IMG/VR virus record: IMGVR_UViG_3300046369_000281
Coordinates: 1-38,780 of that record
Length of the DNA: 38,780 nucleotides
Strand: one strand, 5' to 3'
Origin: a virus
Positions 24,506 through 33,849 of this stretch are shown one piece after another (position 1 is the stretch's first letter; every line of letters starts with the position of its first letter). Below the pieces are notes generated by a model. It made no database searches. It saw only the letters and a list, made by a program, of their open reading frames with translations, and had not been told where the DNA came from. The position numbers and the translations under genes are program-made.

Positions 24506-25479
24506 TATCCTTGTTTTTGTGCTTCTTTAATTTCTTCGTTACTTGCTGTCTGATATACGTCAGCCTCTCTTATAGATATACCTGCATACTTTAGTATCTT
24601 ATTCACTAAGTTAGGTTCATCAGTAATAGGTAGTTCAAAATCCTGATAGTCAGTTGAACTCTGATCAAAAGCTGGCTCTCCTCCAGATAGACTTGTATAT
24701 GTCCACTTAGGGTCTCTTGGCTTCCTAATATATTGAGCAGTAACCTGACCCACTGCATCTACGCTATTAGGAAATACAGATATAGTTAACTCGCTCTGAG
24801 TGTATGCTGGAGTGTTTAACTTAGGAGCTGTAAGGTTTGATGAGTTTAGCATTGTTATCTTTGAATGAGAAACTCTCTCTACTTCTTTCTGAATAGTATT
24901 AGCCTCATATACAGAATAAACACTTGAAGAGCTAGATATATTTGTGTTAGATACAACCAAAGTATCTGTACCTGTAATACTATTTATTCTCTCGAAAAAA
25001 ATTCTATCACCTACCTGTATAGCAACATAGTCACCTACAGATACTCCTAAACTTACAAAATCTTTGCTTGTGTCAACAACACCATTATTTCCTACAGTAA
25101 CACCAGTAGTAGTTCCCTCTGTTAAAATATTTTTATATACCAATACCTTATTTAAAAGGTAATACGTATCATCGTTATTTGTCTCGTTAGGCATATTATA
25201 TAAGTTAGAAATACCACTCGGTGGATTAACCCTATATAAAGAGTCCTGAACAGAAAACAAGTCAATAACCTCTTCTAAATTTTTTACTATATCAGCATAG
25301 CCACTACCTGAAACTCTAGAGTTCTGTTTGACCATCCATTCATTATATCTATAGAAATAATCCTCAAAAATATCTAACTGTGCCTGCTTTGCATAAAGAT
25401 TAAAGTCAGCAGGACTTATATATCCGAAGTTTTGCTTGTTAGCTACAGCCAACACAGTATTTCTTACACTGTTTATCAT
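24505..25479 (-). CDS. Tail tubular / ring protein (crAss-like)
   Basis: A 324-residue protein when started at the ATG at 25479 (MINSVRNTVLAVANKQNFGY, then ISPADFNLYAKQAQLDIFED). This N-terminus is characteristic of ring or tail tubular proteins of crAss-like phages. The frame is open to 25527, but those 16 extra codons would cover a promoter box and lie next to a terminator, so I reject the longer start. A middle beta-rich part (about 115-200) has TTTGVTVGNN and VSVGDYVAIQ, and the C-terminus is helical. It forms part of the neck between portal and tail. It overlaps the next gene by one base. Confidence 0.78.
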   Translation of the reverse strand: MINSVRNTVLAVANKQNFGYISPADFNLYAKQAQLDIFEDYFYRYNEWMVKQNSRVSGSGYADIVKNLEEVIDLFSVQDSLYRVNPPSGISNLYNMPNETNNDDTYYLLNKVLVYKNILTEGTTTGVTVGNNGVVDTSKDFVSLGVSVGDYVAIQVGDRIFFERINSITGTDTLVVSNTNISSSSSVYSVYEANTIQKEVERVSHSKITMLNSSNLTAPKLNTPAYTQSELTISVFPNSVDAVGQVTAQYIRKPRDPKWTYTSLSGGEPAFDQSSTDYQDFELPITDEPNLVNKILKYAGISIREADVYQTASNEEIKEAQKQG

Positions 25480-25495
25480 CTTGTAAAAGTTTATG

Positions 25496-25503
25496 CAAAG
25501 ATA
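25496..25503 (-). promoter_or_regulatory. Candidate -7 box (TATCTTTG) before the ring-protein gene
   Basis: TATCTTTGCA on the - strand fits TAnnTTTG and lies 16 bases before the preferred ATG. It directly follows a strong terminator, so transcription of the tail genes probably restarts here. Confidence 0.6.
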
Positions 25504-25539
25504 GTAAAAATAAATAAACCCCTTCATTTCTGAAAGGGT
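25504..25539 (-). terminator. Rho-independent terminator
   Basis: On the - strand a perfect 9-base-pair stem (ACCCTTTCA with TGAAGGGGT, one G-T pair) with a GAAA tetraloop spans 25518-25539 and is followed by a T-rich run. It lies 28 bases after the 247-residue protein's stop codon and just before a candidate promoter. Confidence 0.8.
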
Positions 25540-25567
25540 CTAGATAATATGTGTTATATGGTAAGTT

Positions 25568-26311
25568 TTAGTCCTCTAACTTGTTCTCAAGCATAGACAT
25601 AAGTTCAATGCCATCATCCGTCTGGAAGAACATAGCCAAAGCCTGTATAGCAGTATCACCGAAAGGTATACTCAATAACTTCTTCTTGTTCTGAGGTAGG
25701 TTAAAGTAAACATCCTTACCCTTATTTCTTATTGATAATAATCCTTGACTCATACAATCAGAAGCTAACTTCTGGATCTTTAACATTGGATCATTAAGTG
25801 TGTCCAAGAAATCTTCTGGACTGTTTCTTGCATATAGACGAACATCTCTCTTTAGTTCAGATGTAGACATCTTATCCACATTCAATCCAAGAGCTATTCT
25901 ACCTATAGTTTCTAACATATCTATATCAAGATTCTTTGCAGCTACCTGAGCATCAATCTGAGCATCTAAAATCTCAACCTCTACTGTAGCATCTTTCTCA
26001 TTGTCTACCTCTTCAAATATAGTTCCATTCCCTGGGTGAAGTGATAAAAATTCCTGAAGTACAGGATTTGTTTTAGGTACAAATAACATACCATCCTCAA
26101 AAACAACAGGTTCAATAATAGCATTATCATCCTGATCATCCTGAAATGGTGATGATTGGTTTGATGAATACCTTAAAGCACGGTTTTGTTTTCCGTCAAA
26201 ATGTAGTAATGGTTTTCTACGTGAGTTACGTGAATTTAGAATAAAGACAATAGAAGCTGTCTTTCCTTTTAACCGATAGGTTCTGTCCTTTAGGACTACT
26301 TGTTTTTTCAT
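25568..26311 (-). CDS. Conserved capsid-proximal protein
   Basis: A 247-residue protein. The N-terminus is basic (MKKQVVLKDRTYRLKGKTAS), followed by LLHFDGKQNRALRYSSNQSS and PVVFEDGMLFVPKTNPVLQE, a pattern I associate with conserved proteins next to the capsid gene in marine tailed phages and crAss-like phages. The middle (about 105-140) is acidic and helical; the C-terminal half is helical with an acidic end (MLENKLED). It sits directly after the major capsid gene, flanked by terminators on both sides, so it is expressed with the head genes or alone. A head-completion or capsid-associated role is inferred, not shown. Confidence 0.65.
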   Translation of the reverse strand: MKKQVVLKDRTYRLKGKTASIVFILNSRNSRRKPLLHFDGKQNRALRYSSNQSSPFQDDQDDNAIIEPVVFEDGMLFVPKTNPVLQEFLSLHPGNGTIFEEVDNEKDATVEVEILDAQIDAQVAAKNLDIDMLETIGRIALGLNVDKMSTSELKRDVRLYARNSPEDFLDTLNDPMLKIQKLASDCMSQGLLSIRNKGKDVYFNLPQNKKKLLSIPFGDTAIQALAMFFQTDDGIELMSMLENKLED

Positions 26312-26345
26312 TTGATTTTAATTTAAAGTTTATAAAAGTAATAAT

Positions 26346-26370
26346 TACCCCCGTCAATACAACGAGGGTA
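26346..26370 (-). terminator. Terminator-like hairpin after the major capsid gene
   Basis: A 9-base-pair stem (TACCCTCGT with ACGGGGGTA, 7-base loop) 20 bases after the capsid stop codon. The following T-tract is only moderate, so this may be a partial terminator or an mRNA-stabilizing hairpin that keeps capsid messages abundant. Confidence 0.6.
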
Positions 26371-26390
26371 AAAATTACATATTTTAATTC

Positions 26391-27791
26391 TTATTTAAAT
26401 AAGAAGAAATTGTTTGCACCTAATGTACATAAAGCTCTCTCTGATAAGAAGTGAACCTCCATAGCATCTAAATCGCTATTTGAAGCACCTCCAGCAGAAC
26501 CTACGATCCAAGACTTCATCTTACGATCTTCAGTTTCAGAAGCTCTATATCTTACGTGTAAGAATGGACGCTTAGCGTTTTTACCCATGATTTGGTCATA
26601 AACGTTAGTAGATCCAGCAGGAACTAATACTCCGTCTACAGCACCACCAACGATACCACCTCTCATAGTTGCATCATTTAAGTACTTCCAGTCAGACTTA
26701 TAGAAGTCATATCCTCTACGGAATCCGTTGAATCCTAAGTTTAAAGCCATATCTTGATCGTTATCAAACAATCCAAAAGAAGCACCTGAAGAACCGAAGT
26801 TATTCTGTGCAGCTAATACATTGTCAATCTCGAAAGAAAGTGCACGGTTAACGAAAAGAACGTTCTCTTCGATAGCACCTTGCTTATCTAAACGAGTAAC
26901 AACAGCATCGATATCATCTAAACTAGCTAAAGAACCTGTAGTAGTGTTACCACCATTTTCTATAGCGTAGAATAAACCTTCAGAACCTTTATTTCCTAAG
27001 TCTCCACTAGCAGCAATTGCTCCAGAGTTAGCCTCAGCAGGAACAGCCTCGATCATTGCAGTCTCTAAATAATCTTCAAAACGCTGACGAGTTTCGTGCT
27101 CAGACTTTAAGTACCATAGGTATCCTGAACCATTCTCCCCTTCAACTTCGATCCATCCGATCTGAGCCATGTCAGAACCTGATACTGAATACTTGTCCTT
27201 GATGATGATTGGGTTATTCTCCTTGATATCCTCTTCAGCCTCTAAAGCACCATCCATTCCGTTTGATCCTTTTTTAAATTCAGAACCATAAACAAATAAG
27301 TCTAAGTCAGTAGCAGAGTTATCACCTGCTGATAATCCAGCAACAGCAGGAAGACCAGCTGCGTCATAGATAGCTACAGTTACAGTGTCAGTAGCAGTAG
27401 CAGTGATGATACCTTTGAAAGAAGCAGTAGCTGATGTAGATCCATCAGATACCATTACAGTCTGTCCTTTTCTAAGTGCGTGACCTGTAATGTTAAGTAC
27501 AACGTCATCCTGACCAGCTACTTCAGCATCGTCAAGAGTAACACCCTCATATTTAATGTGTAAACGTCCTTGCTCAGACCACTTGATTAAGTCAGAAGTA
27601 CAAGGCATTTCAGCTCCAACCATTCTTAAGAAAGAGCTAACTGATCTGTTACCATAACGCTCGAATTCTTTTTCGTAAGTGTCTGGTAAGTACTGATTCA
27701 AAAAGTTGAAGTCAGTAATGTAATTTCCAGGTAATGTTACCTGGCTTGGAGCTGGAGTTAAACTCACAGATCCTCCTAATGTAAAAGCCAT
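26391..27791 (-). CDS. Major capsid protein
   Basis: A 466-residue protein in the position expected for the capsid gene, after the scaffold-like gene. Its start (MAFTLGGSVSLTPAPSQVTL) and segments such as NFLNQYLPDTYEKEFERYGN and VGAEMPCTSDLIKWSEQGRL match my recollection of crAss-like capsid proteins. Residues about 75-175 form a Gly/Ala/Thr-rich insertion (QTVMVSDGSTSATASFKG). No protease site can be recognised. Codon usage looks richer in preferred codons (GAAGCA, GCT, GGT) than neighbours, as expected for the most abundant virion protein. It is followed by a hairpin. HK97-type fold is known for the family, not visible here. Confidence 0.82.
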   Translation of the reverse strand: MAFTLGGSVSLTPAPSQVTLPGNYITDFNFLNQYLPDTYEKEFERYGNRSVSSFLRMVGAEMPCTSDLIKWSEQGRLHIKYEGVTLDDAEVAGQDDVVLNITGHALRKGQTVMVSDGSTSATASFKGIITATATDTVTVAIYDAAGLPAVAGLSAGDNSATDLDLFVYGSEFKKGSNGMDGALEAEEDIKENNPIIIKDKYSVSGSDMAQIGWIEVEGENGSGYLWYLKSEHETRQRFEDYLETAMIEAVPAEANSGAIAASGDLGNKGSEGLFYAIENGGNTTTGSLASLDDIDAVVTRLDKQGAIEENVLFVNRALSFEIDNVLAAQNNFGSSGASFGLFDNDQDMALNLGFNGFRRGYDFYKSDWKYLNDATMRGGIVGGAVDGVLVPAGSTNVYDQIMGKNAKRPFLHVRYRASETEDRKMKSWIVGSAGGASNSDLDAMEVHFLSERALCTLGANNFFLFK

Positions 27792-27815
27792 AATTTAATG
27801 TTTTTTTTGTTATTT

Positions 27816-28883
27816 TTATCTTTTTTTAATCTTTAGACCACGACTAGAATTAGACTCTACAGCTCTTATTTTAAACCCTTCATTAGTTGTCATCTGTTGA
27901 GGTGTAGAACGAACATCCATATCGATGTTTTTTATCGTCTTACCTACATTATCAACAGCGTCAGACTTACCCTTCTCATAGAAGTATGTGGCAAGTTTAT
28001 CTGGATTTAAAGCAGCACTTAAAGCCTTATGGTATCCAACATGGTCATTCACCATACCTGAATCATCTAAAAATTTAGAGATAAAGTTATTTACGTCTGA
28101 CTGAACCTTCTTTACCTCCTTAACGTCACCTGGATTAAATATAACCTTCTGATCACCGACTGCGAATTCAAAACCTTTGAAATCATCGTTGAAAAGATCG
28201 TTAGTCTTTTGGGTGAAGTATTCGGAACGCTTCTGATTCTGTTCTTGGATACTTTCTGATTGTGATATATATTCCTTGTAAGCCTTGTAGGACTCCATTT
28301 CATCTTCGTTGACAGGTGAACCCGTCGACTCGACAGGGACCTTATACGCCTCCTTTAGATCATTGAAATGCTTCTTAGCTTTTGCAAGTTCTCTTTTCTT
28401 TGCGATCTGCTTATTCTTAATTTCCGACTCATCATCCAAATCTTCATCATAAGAAAATTTCTCACTCATAAGGTAATTAATATCCTCAGAGTCTAAATCA
28501 TTTTCGGTTTCAGCATAATAGTCACGCAATACTTGGTCTGGGTTTAGTTCATCATAGTCAACCTGTAACTTCATGAAGTCATTAATACCCCGACCTGTTT
28601 CCTTCTTATACTTCAAGAAGGATGATACATCCTCTGGTAGTTCATCATTCTGCTCACGCTGAGAGAACAACTCGTCTATAGAGTTTATATCTTTTTCATA
28701 TCTATTCTTAATAAATGAAAGAACGTCTTCCTCACCAAACTGAGGAGTGTTATCTTCTACAGTCTTTTCATCTGTAGTATTATCGACCTCTACTTGTTCG
28801 GTCTGTTGATCAATTAATTTTTCCTCGACCTCTTGGATCGATTTCTGTCCAGGACCATCGACCTCTTTTATTTTTATTTCCAT
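27816..28883 (-). CDS. Scaffold-like head protein (gene 77-like)
   Basis: A 355-residue, strongly acidic, helical protein with many Glu, Asp, Lys and Gln (FGEEDVLSFIKNRYEKD, LDDESEIKNKQIAKKRELAK) and a basic tail (RGLKIKKR). It lies between portal and capsid genes, where crAss-like phages have a conserved head protein (gene 77 of the prototype), and acidic helical proteins with basic C-termini between portal and capsid are typical scaffolds. No protease motif is seen. A TAATTTTGC box lies 20 bases before the ATG. Scaffold function is inferred. Confidence 0.65.
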   Translation of the reverse strand: MEIKIKEVDGPGQKSIQEVEEKLIDQQTEQVEVDNTTDEKTVEDNTPQFGEEDVLSFIKNRYEKDINSIDELFSQREQNDELPEDVSSFLKYKKETGRGINDFMKLQVDYDELNPDQVLRDYYAETENDLDSEDINYLMSEKFSYDEDLDDESEIKNKQIAKKRELAKAKKHFNDLKEAYKVPVESTGSPVNEDEMESYKAYKEYISQSESIQEQNQKRSEYFTQKTNDLFNDDFKGFEFAVGDQKVIFNPGDVKEVKKVQSDVNNFISKFLDDSGMVNDHVGYHKALSAALNPDKLATYFYEKGKSDAVDNVGKTIKNIDMDVRSTPQQMTTNEGFKIRAVESNSSRGLKIKKR

Positions 28884-28903
28884 ATTAAATTAAATTTATT
28901 GTG

Positions 28904-28911
28904 CAAAATTA
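28904..28911 (-). promoter_or_regulatory. Candidate -7 box (TAATTTTG) before the scaffold-like gene
   Basis: TAATTTTGCA on the - strand, 20 bases before the ATG in a 46-base gap, fits TAnnTTTG. No -33 TTTG at the usual distance. Would drive the scaffold-like and capsid genes. Confidence 0.5.
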
Positions 28912-28929
28912 CACATTATTATATTATAT

Positions 28930-31350
28930 TTATCTAGGCTCAAACTCAGACAGATCAAATCCATCTAGAGTGTCCTCATTAGACTCAAAGTTTATAGGAG
29001 GTAAGTCTTTCTTACGCTGCTCAATCAGTCTTGACTGTTGCGTGTTCTGTTTACTTATCCTATCACCCTTAGCCTTTTCTTTACTGTCCTCCCTGCTGTT
29101 TATCATATCAGCCTCGACACCCCTTAACTGCATGTTTAATTGGAATTCAAGTTGCATCAATTGAGTCTTTAACTCAGCCTCACCTCTAAGCTTCTCTAAT
29201 GAGAAACCTGCTTCAGCTTGAGAAATCTGCATCTTAGCCTGAGCTTCCATCTGTATCTTCTGAGCAGCAGCCTGAGCAGCCATCTGTTGAGACTGCATCT
29301 GTCCTTGCTGTTGTTGCTGAACCTTCTGCATCTCGTAAGCACGTCTGTCTTTTTCTTTTCTTTTTCTTTTAACCTTTAATAGCTGATTAGCTAGCTTTAC
29401 ATTTCTAACCTCACGTATATCAATGGCATCATCCAAATCAATAGCGTCACGAGAGAGAGCCACCTGAATATTTTGTTCTAGCTGTTGCTTCTGCTCATCG
29501 TCAGGAGCCATCTCTATAAATATTCCAAAGTCATATATGTGTAAGTCCTTAATATCATTAAGTAGGTTTACATTATACTTGCCTATCTGCATTATAAATT
29601 CATCCTTGTATGGATGATATTCTAAAGCATCAGATACTCTACATGAAAGTGCTACAGCTAGGTCTCTAGTTATATCCAAAGTACCGTCTAATATATGTCT
29701 AGTTGCTGTATTACTATTTAATGCTGCAAGCTTCTGTAACCCTACTAATGAGTTTGGATCAGGCATTGAACCATCACGAGCCTCATTAAGTCCAGTTACA
29801 TCTCTAAGCATCTGTAGGTAATGATTATAACTACCTATAAGGCTTCCTATCTTACCCTGACCACTATTCTTAGAAAGTTCCTGTATTGGAACTCTTGCAT
29901 TATTAAACTCTCCATCCTGAGTATAACTTCTACCAACAACAGAACCTGTCTGAAAGTATAGCCTAAGTGCATCTTCAGGGCTGTATGCTGCTCCATTACC
30001 AAGGTCAACCTCATTAATACCATCAGCATCAATAAATACACCATCTGGAACAACCTTCTGTATTACCTGTTGTAGTTTAAGGTGAGTCATCTGTATAAGA
30101 TCCGCAAAAGGAACCATACGTCTAAGTAATGACTCTATATTACCCTTATACATCCTTGGAGCACAAGCAACATAATTAGAACTTGAGTTTTGAGATGCAG
30201 ACTTAGGTCTTACCATATTCTTAGCTAACTCCCATCTAAGTATGATGTTTGTACCCATAACCATAACACCCTCATACCATACCTCTATCTTCTTCTCAAT
30301 CTTATCAAACCCTCTTTCATCCATCATCTCTTGTGGTGGATTAAACTCATCATCCTTCTCAATAACTTTTTCACCCTTCTTCTTATAGACCATCTTCTTT
30401 GTGGTCTTATAGTTGAAATATAAAAGTGTTACGCTGTCATTACTAAATATAGAATTATCATAATACTGTGTAGAATGAGAGTACTGATGCCATGCCTGAC
30501 TGTATTTTCCAATAGCCTCTAAATCTTCGTTACTTATACTAGGGTCTATCTTTACAACCTCAGTTATAGGTACTGTCTTAACCTCACCCCAATAAAAACA
30601 ATCATTAAAGTTAGGGTCTTCAGTATAGCTATATACAACATTAGCTGGGTCTACATACTTAGCAACAATACCTGCTCCAGGTAAGAACTCGTGCTTTGCA
30701 ACACCTATACCTAGTGTGGTTATGTCATACACAATTCTTTTTCTAGTATCCTCATACTTGTTCTCAGAAAGTATAGTATTTATAGCCGCCTCTTCAGCTA
30801 ACTCTATAGACGACTTATAGTTAAGTTGCATATGCAACTGTAACTCATCATCTGTCTCTGGTAACTCTTCTGGTGATGTATTAAATGCATCAACACCAAA
30901 GTCATTTTTTATTTGCGTCAATAAGTCCTTAGAGACCATATCAGCCTCTATATTGTCTTGATAACTGTTTCTCTTTTCTGCGGACATTGCATCCTGAGCA
31001 TAAGCCTTAATGTCAAACATTCTGTCTGCCATTCCATTCACAACTATATCTATGAACTTAGGAATTATTGGGACAGGTGTCCAGTCTAAGTTCATGTATG
31101 ACAAGTCTCCGTCTACAGATAGTTCGTTCTTATATTTAGCTACAGATTGTTCTGCTCTAGCGTATAGCCTTAGTTTATGGAAGGCATCCCATTGGTTGTA
31201 AAATTTTGAACCTCCATTATCTCTCTTGAACCACTCATACTGAATGGCTTGACCTATCTGTAGACCAAACTCTTTTGTATTCTTCTTAGAGTCAGGTACA
31301 TACTGGCTGGGAAATGAAGACGAGTTTACAGATATATTTATCTCTTTCAT
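28930..31350 (-). CDS. Portal protein
   Basis: An 806-residue protein directly after the large terminase and overlapping it by four bases. Portal-like segments are FIDIVVNGMADRMFDIKAYA (clip/wing region, about 95-115), VVYSYTEDPNFNDCFYWGEV and the conserved DVTGLNEARDGSMPDPNSLV stretch (about 515-535). Residues about 660-760 are Gln/Ala/Met-rich and helical, a probable C-terminal barrel or coiled coil. The length matches portal proteins of crAss-like phages, which are larger than most. The dodecameric ring is the vertex for packaging and tail attachment. A candidate -7 box lies inside the end of the terminase gene, so it may also have its own transcript. Confidence 0.83.
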   Translation of the reverse strand: MKEINISVNSSSFPSQYVPDSKKNTKEFGLQIGQAIQYEWFKRDNGGSKFYNQWDAFHKLRLYARAEQSVAKYKNELSVDGDLSYMNLDWTPVPIIPKFIDIVVNGMADRMFDIKAYAQDAMSAEKRNSYQDNIEADMVSKDLLTQIKNDFGVDAFNTSPEELPETDDELQLHMQLNYKSSIELAEEAAINTILSENKYEDTRKRIVYDITTLGIGVAKHEFLPGAGIVAKYVDPANVVYSYTEDPNFNDCFYWGEVKTVPITEVVKIDPSISNEDLEAIGKYSQAWHQYSHSTQYYDNSIFSNDSVTLLYFNYKTTKKMVYKKKGEKVIEKDDEFNPPQEMMDERGFDKIEKKIEVWYEGVMVMGTNIILRWELAKNMVRPKSASQNSSSNYVACAPRMYKGNIESLLRRMVPFADLIQMTHLKLQQVIQKVVPDGVFIDADGINEVDLGNGAAYSPEDALRLYFQTGSVVGRSYTQDGEFNNARVPIQELSKNSGQGKIGSLIGSYNHYLQMLRDVTGLNEARDGSMPDPNSLVGLQKLAALNSNTATRHILDGTLDITRDLAVALSCRVSDALEYHPYKDEFIMQIGKYNVNLLNDIKDLHIYDFGIFIEMAPDDEQKQQLEQNIQVALSRDAIDLDDAIDIREVRNVKLANQLLKVKRKRKEKDRRAYEMQKVQQQQQGQMQSQQMAAQAAAQKIQMEAQAKMQISQAEAGFSLEKLRGEAELKTQLMQLEFQLNMQLRGVEADMINSREDSKEKAKGDRISKQNTQQSRLIEQRKKDLPPINFESNEDTLDGFDLSEFEPR

Positions 31351-33590
31351 CTAATTATTTCACTAAATCGTCCTTGGTTATTATATCTTGCAAAGTTAAT
31401 GCTTATTTTTGACTGTTTTTTAATGTCGTTAAATGTATGTTTTTGATTAGCCATGATAGCTAAACCAGAGCTAATAGATGCATCAAACTTAGTTCTATTA
31501 TTAATATCAAACCTAGCCCAATCCTGTAGCGTCCTAGAGAAGTACATAGAACCCATCTCGTCAGAAGACCTATAGTTGCCCTCAATATCTAAGCCAACAT
31601 ACTTCTCTATGTATGTCTCTATAGCTGATGCGTGTGCTTGTTTTACTGCCTCAGATGAGTTAGGTATACCCCCAAGCTCTAACTCTGTCTTAGAAAGGTT
31701 CCTGGTAGGCTTATCAGGTCTGTTTAATGAATACTTTCTATAACCTCTGTTTTTAAAGTGATATAGTAGCCTTGGTTTATTGTTTTCTACAAGTATAGGC
31801 ATACCATAAAATACACAAGCCATTAAAACATCCTCAAAGAATATTTCTGCTGTCTGAGGTCTTGCCACATACTCCAAAAAAAACTCGTTTACAGGAGCGT
31901 CATCCATATGAAATCTAGTAAGTCCATGAAGAGCACCATTAGATCCACCACCACCAACAGTTCCTGATATATCATAACTATCACAACCAAAGGAACCTAT
32001 ATGAGCGTTGCCAGGTGACTTAGATCCGTTTACTATATCTATCCTGTTCTGTAATTTTTGATTTGGAATCCAAGATATTAAAAACCTACCCCTGTTATCA
32101 GGAGTCCAGAAAACCTCTGTATCTTTCTTTCCATCCTTCCAATGGAATGACCCCTTAACCAAAACCTTATCACGTATAAGATTATCATTGTAATCCATCT
32201 GCTGATATATCTTAGTCAGGCTAAATATAGAGCTCTTGCTTTCATCTCTAAATGCATGAGACTCTGTCCTTGGAAACTGTCTATAATACTCATTAAGAGC
32301 ATCTGGATCGTTCTTAAGAGAATCAACCTCATTGTTCCAATACTCTACAGCACCCTGCTTTATTTTATCACCATTGATACCTATAACAGGCTTTTTTGGA
32401 TTGTCTAAGACTGGCATACCATACCTATCTATAAAACCTTCCATATTCCATTCCATAGGTATGAATATGTTATACATACCACTCTTTGTTTGTCCGTTAG
32501 AGTTCCTGTTGTTAGGATCAGAATCGTAGTATAACTTCTTGAAGTTATTACCACCCTTCTCTAGTGCATTTGATGTAGAACCCATTAGACACTTACCAAT
32601 GATCCTACTACCTAGCCTTAGACAGGTTTTTGTTACACGCCAATTGTTTAATATATTATTTGGTTTAATCCACTTACCAGATTCATCATGAACCAGTAGT
32701 AAAAGTTTTTCCCCATCATAAGAGTTATCGTCAGTATTCTTCCAATCAATAGTAGTGTCCAACCCATCTATATCCTCCTCAGAGTCATACATATTTTTCT
32801 TTGTTATCTTAGATGCAGGAACCCTGTACGCAAGCTCTGTTTTAGGTTTATCCATACCATCCTGTACAGGCTTAAAGAAGAAAGGATAGTTACTAGATAT
32901 TGGTACAACCTTATCCGTAAACATCTTCTTAGCATCAGAACCTGTCTTAGATAATATACCCACCCTAGAATCTTTTGCTAGTGTTGCTGTGTTAACACAC
33001 TCAGCTGAAGACATAAATGAAAATCCAGAACGACGTATCTTTAAATAAACCATCCCGAAACACCTATCATCAGCCTTGCAAGCCTCCCAATATAAAAAGA
33101 ATATTCTATTTGCTTCACGAAAGTCAGGATGACCGACATCAATCTTAGTCCATTGCAAGTACATGTAGTGTGTACCTGTTATGTAGGTAGGATTACCATT
33201 ATTGTAGAACCAATAACCGTCATCCCTTCTGTCAAACTCCTGCTCAATATAATCTACCCAACTAGACTTGAAATCCTTAGGAGACTCGTTCCATTGGAAT
33301 ATAGATTTTATTTTTTGTAGTTGTTTTGGATATTCAGATACCTCCCAATACTGTTCAGACCTCTTAGTGCTCCTCTTGTGTACTTTCTTTGGTGTAGATG
33401 GTAAGGCTATCTTTAAACCGTTTATATTAATAATATCACCAACAGTACCATCCTTAGATATGACAACAATGTCATACTTTTCATCATAACCATACTTAAA
33501 TGATTTAGCCTTGTTCTTTGACTTTAATGCCTTATCTGTAACAGGATAGACTTTAGTGTAAAGGTCTTTATTTTGCTCTTCTTTCTGCAA
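31347..33590 (-). CDS. Terminase large subunit (TerL)
   Basis: A 747-residue packaging ATPase-nuclease. The ATPase has a deviant Walker A region with KIRRSGFSFMSS (Lys184, Arg186-Arg187, Gly189), no classic GKT, and a clear Walker B LLLLVHDES with Asp302-Glu303. A SKTGSDAKKMFTDKVVPIS segment and KTELAY are typical of large terminases of crAss-like phages. The nuclease domain shows FGCDSYD (Asp537), PILVENNK with a Glu, and TKFDASISSGLA with an Asp, the usual acidic triad. It threads DNA into the capsid through the portal and cuts the concatemer. The start overlaps the previous small gene by 23 bases. Confidence 0.85.
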   Translation of the reverse strand: MQKEEQNKDLYTKVYPVTDKALKSKNKAKSFKYGYDEKYDIVVISKDGTVGDIININGLKIALPSTPKKVHKRSTKRSEQYWEVSEYPKQLQKIKSIFQWNESPKDFKSSWVDYIEQEFDRRDDGYWFYNNGNPTYITGTHYMYLQWTKIDVGHPDFREANRIFFLYWEACKADDRCFGMVYLKIRRSGFSFMSSAECVNTATLAKDSRVGILSKTGSDAKKMFTDKVVPISSNYPFFFKPVQDGMDKPKTELAYRVPASKITKKNMYDSEEDIDGLDTTIDWKNTDDNSYDGEKLLLLVHDESGKWIKPNNILNNWRVTKTCLRLGSRIIGKCLMGSTSNALEKGGNNFKKLYYDSDPNNRNSNGQTKSGMYNIFIPMEWNMEGFIDRYGMPVLDNPKKPVIGINGDKIKQGAVEYWNNEVDSLKNDPDALNEYYRQFPRTESHAFRDESKSSIFSLTKIYQQMDYNDNLIRDKVLVKGSFHWKDGKKDTEVFWTPDNRGRFLISWIPNQKLQNRIDIVNGSKSPGNAHIGSFGCDSYDISGTVGGGGSNGALHGLTRFHMDDAPVNEFFLEYVARPQTAEIFFEDVLMACVFYGMPILVENNKPRLLYHFKNRGYRKYSLNRPDKPTRNLSKTELELGGIPNSSEAVKQAHASAIETYIEKYVGLDIEGNYRSSDEMGSMYFSRTLQDWARFDINNRTKFDASISSGLAIMANQKHTFNDIKKQSKISINFARYNNQGRFSEIIR
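31391..31398 (-). promoter_or_regulatory. Candidate -7 box (TAACTTTG) inside the end of terL
   Basis: TAACTTTGCA on the - strand, 40 bases before the portal ATG, fits TAnnTTTG with the same GCA extension as the other candidates. It lies in coding sequence, so this is weaker evidence than for the intergenic boxes. Confidence 0.4.
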
Positions 33591-33849
33591 AGCTGTTCAT
33601 GTTTTTTGTGTCAGAACCAGAGCTCTCTATAAGTTCCTTCTCTGACTCTATTCTAGACAGTATCTCAAACGCATCAAATATAGCAAGCTTCTTAGATGCA
33701 GCAGCATTCTTTAACCTATCGGCAGCAATCTCTGGAGATAGATCATCAAGATCCTTCTTAATAATATCCTCCTTAGCTACCTTTATAAGCTCCTGAACAG
33801 CCTTCTCAGCTGCCCTTATTATCTCTATCTTTATTTTTCTTGAGTCCAT
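33568..33849 (-). CDS. Small TerL-adjacent protein (possible small terminase)
   Basis: A 93-residue, charged, fully helical protein (MDSRKIKIEIIRAAEKAVQE). It overlaps both its neighbours, by 19 bases with the upstream gene and by 23 bases with terL, which is translational coupling. Small terminase subunits are often helical proteins directly before terL, so this is a candidate, but no helix-turn-helix can be seen with certainty and family membership is unproven. Confidence 0.55.
   Translation of the reverse strand: MDSRKIKIEIIRAAEKAVQELIKVAKEDIIKKDLDDLSPEIAADRLKNAAASKKLAIFDAFEILSRIESEKELIESSGSDTKNMNSFAERRAK

Noticed and set aside
25480-25527. Longer start of the ring-protein gene
   Set aside because: The extension covers a promoter box and directly follows a terminator stem; homologous proteins in my memory start MINSV.
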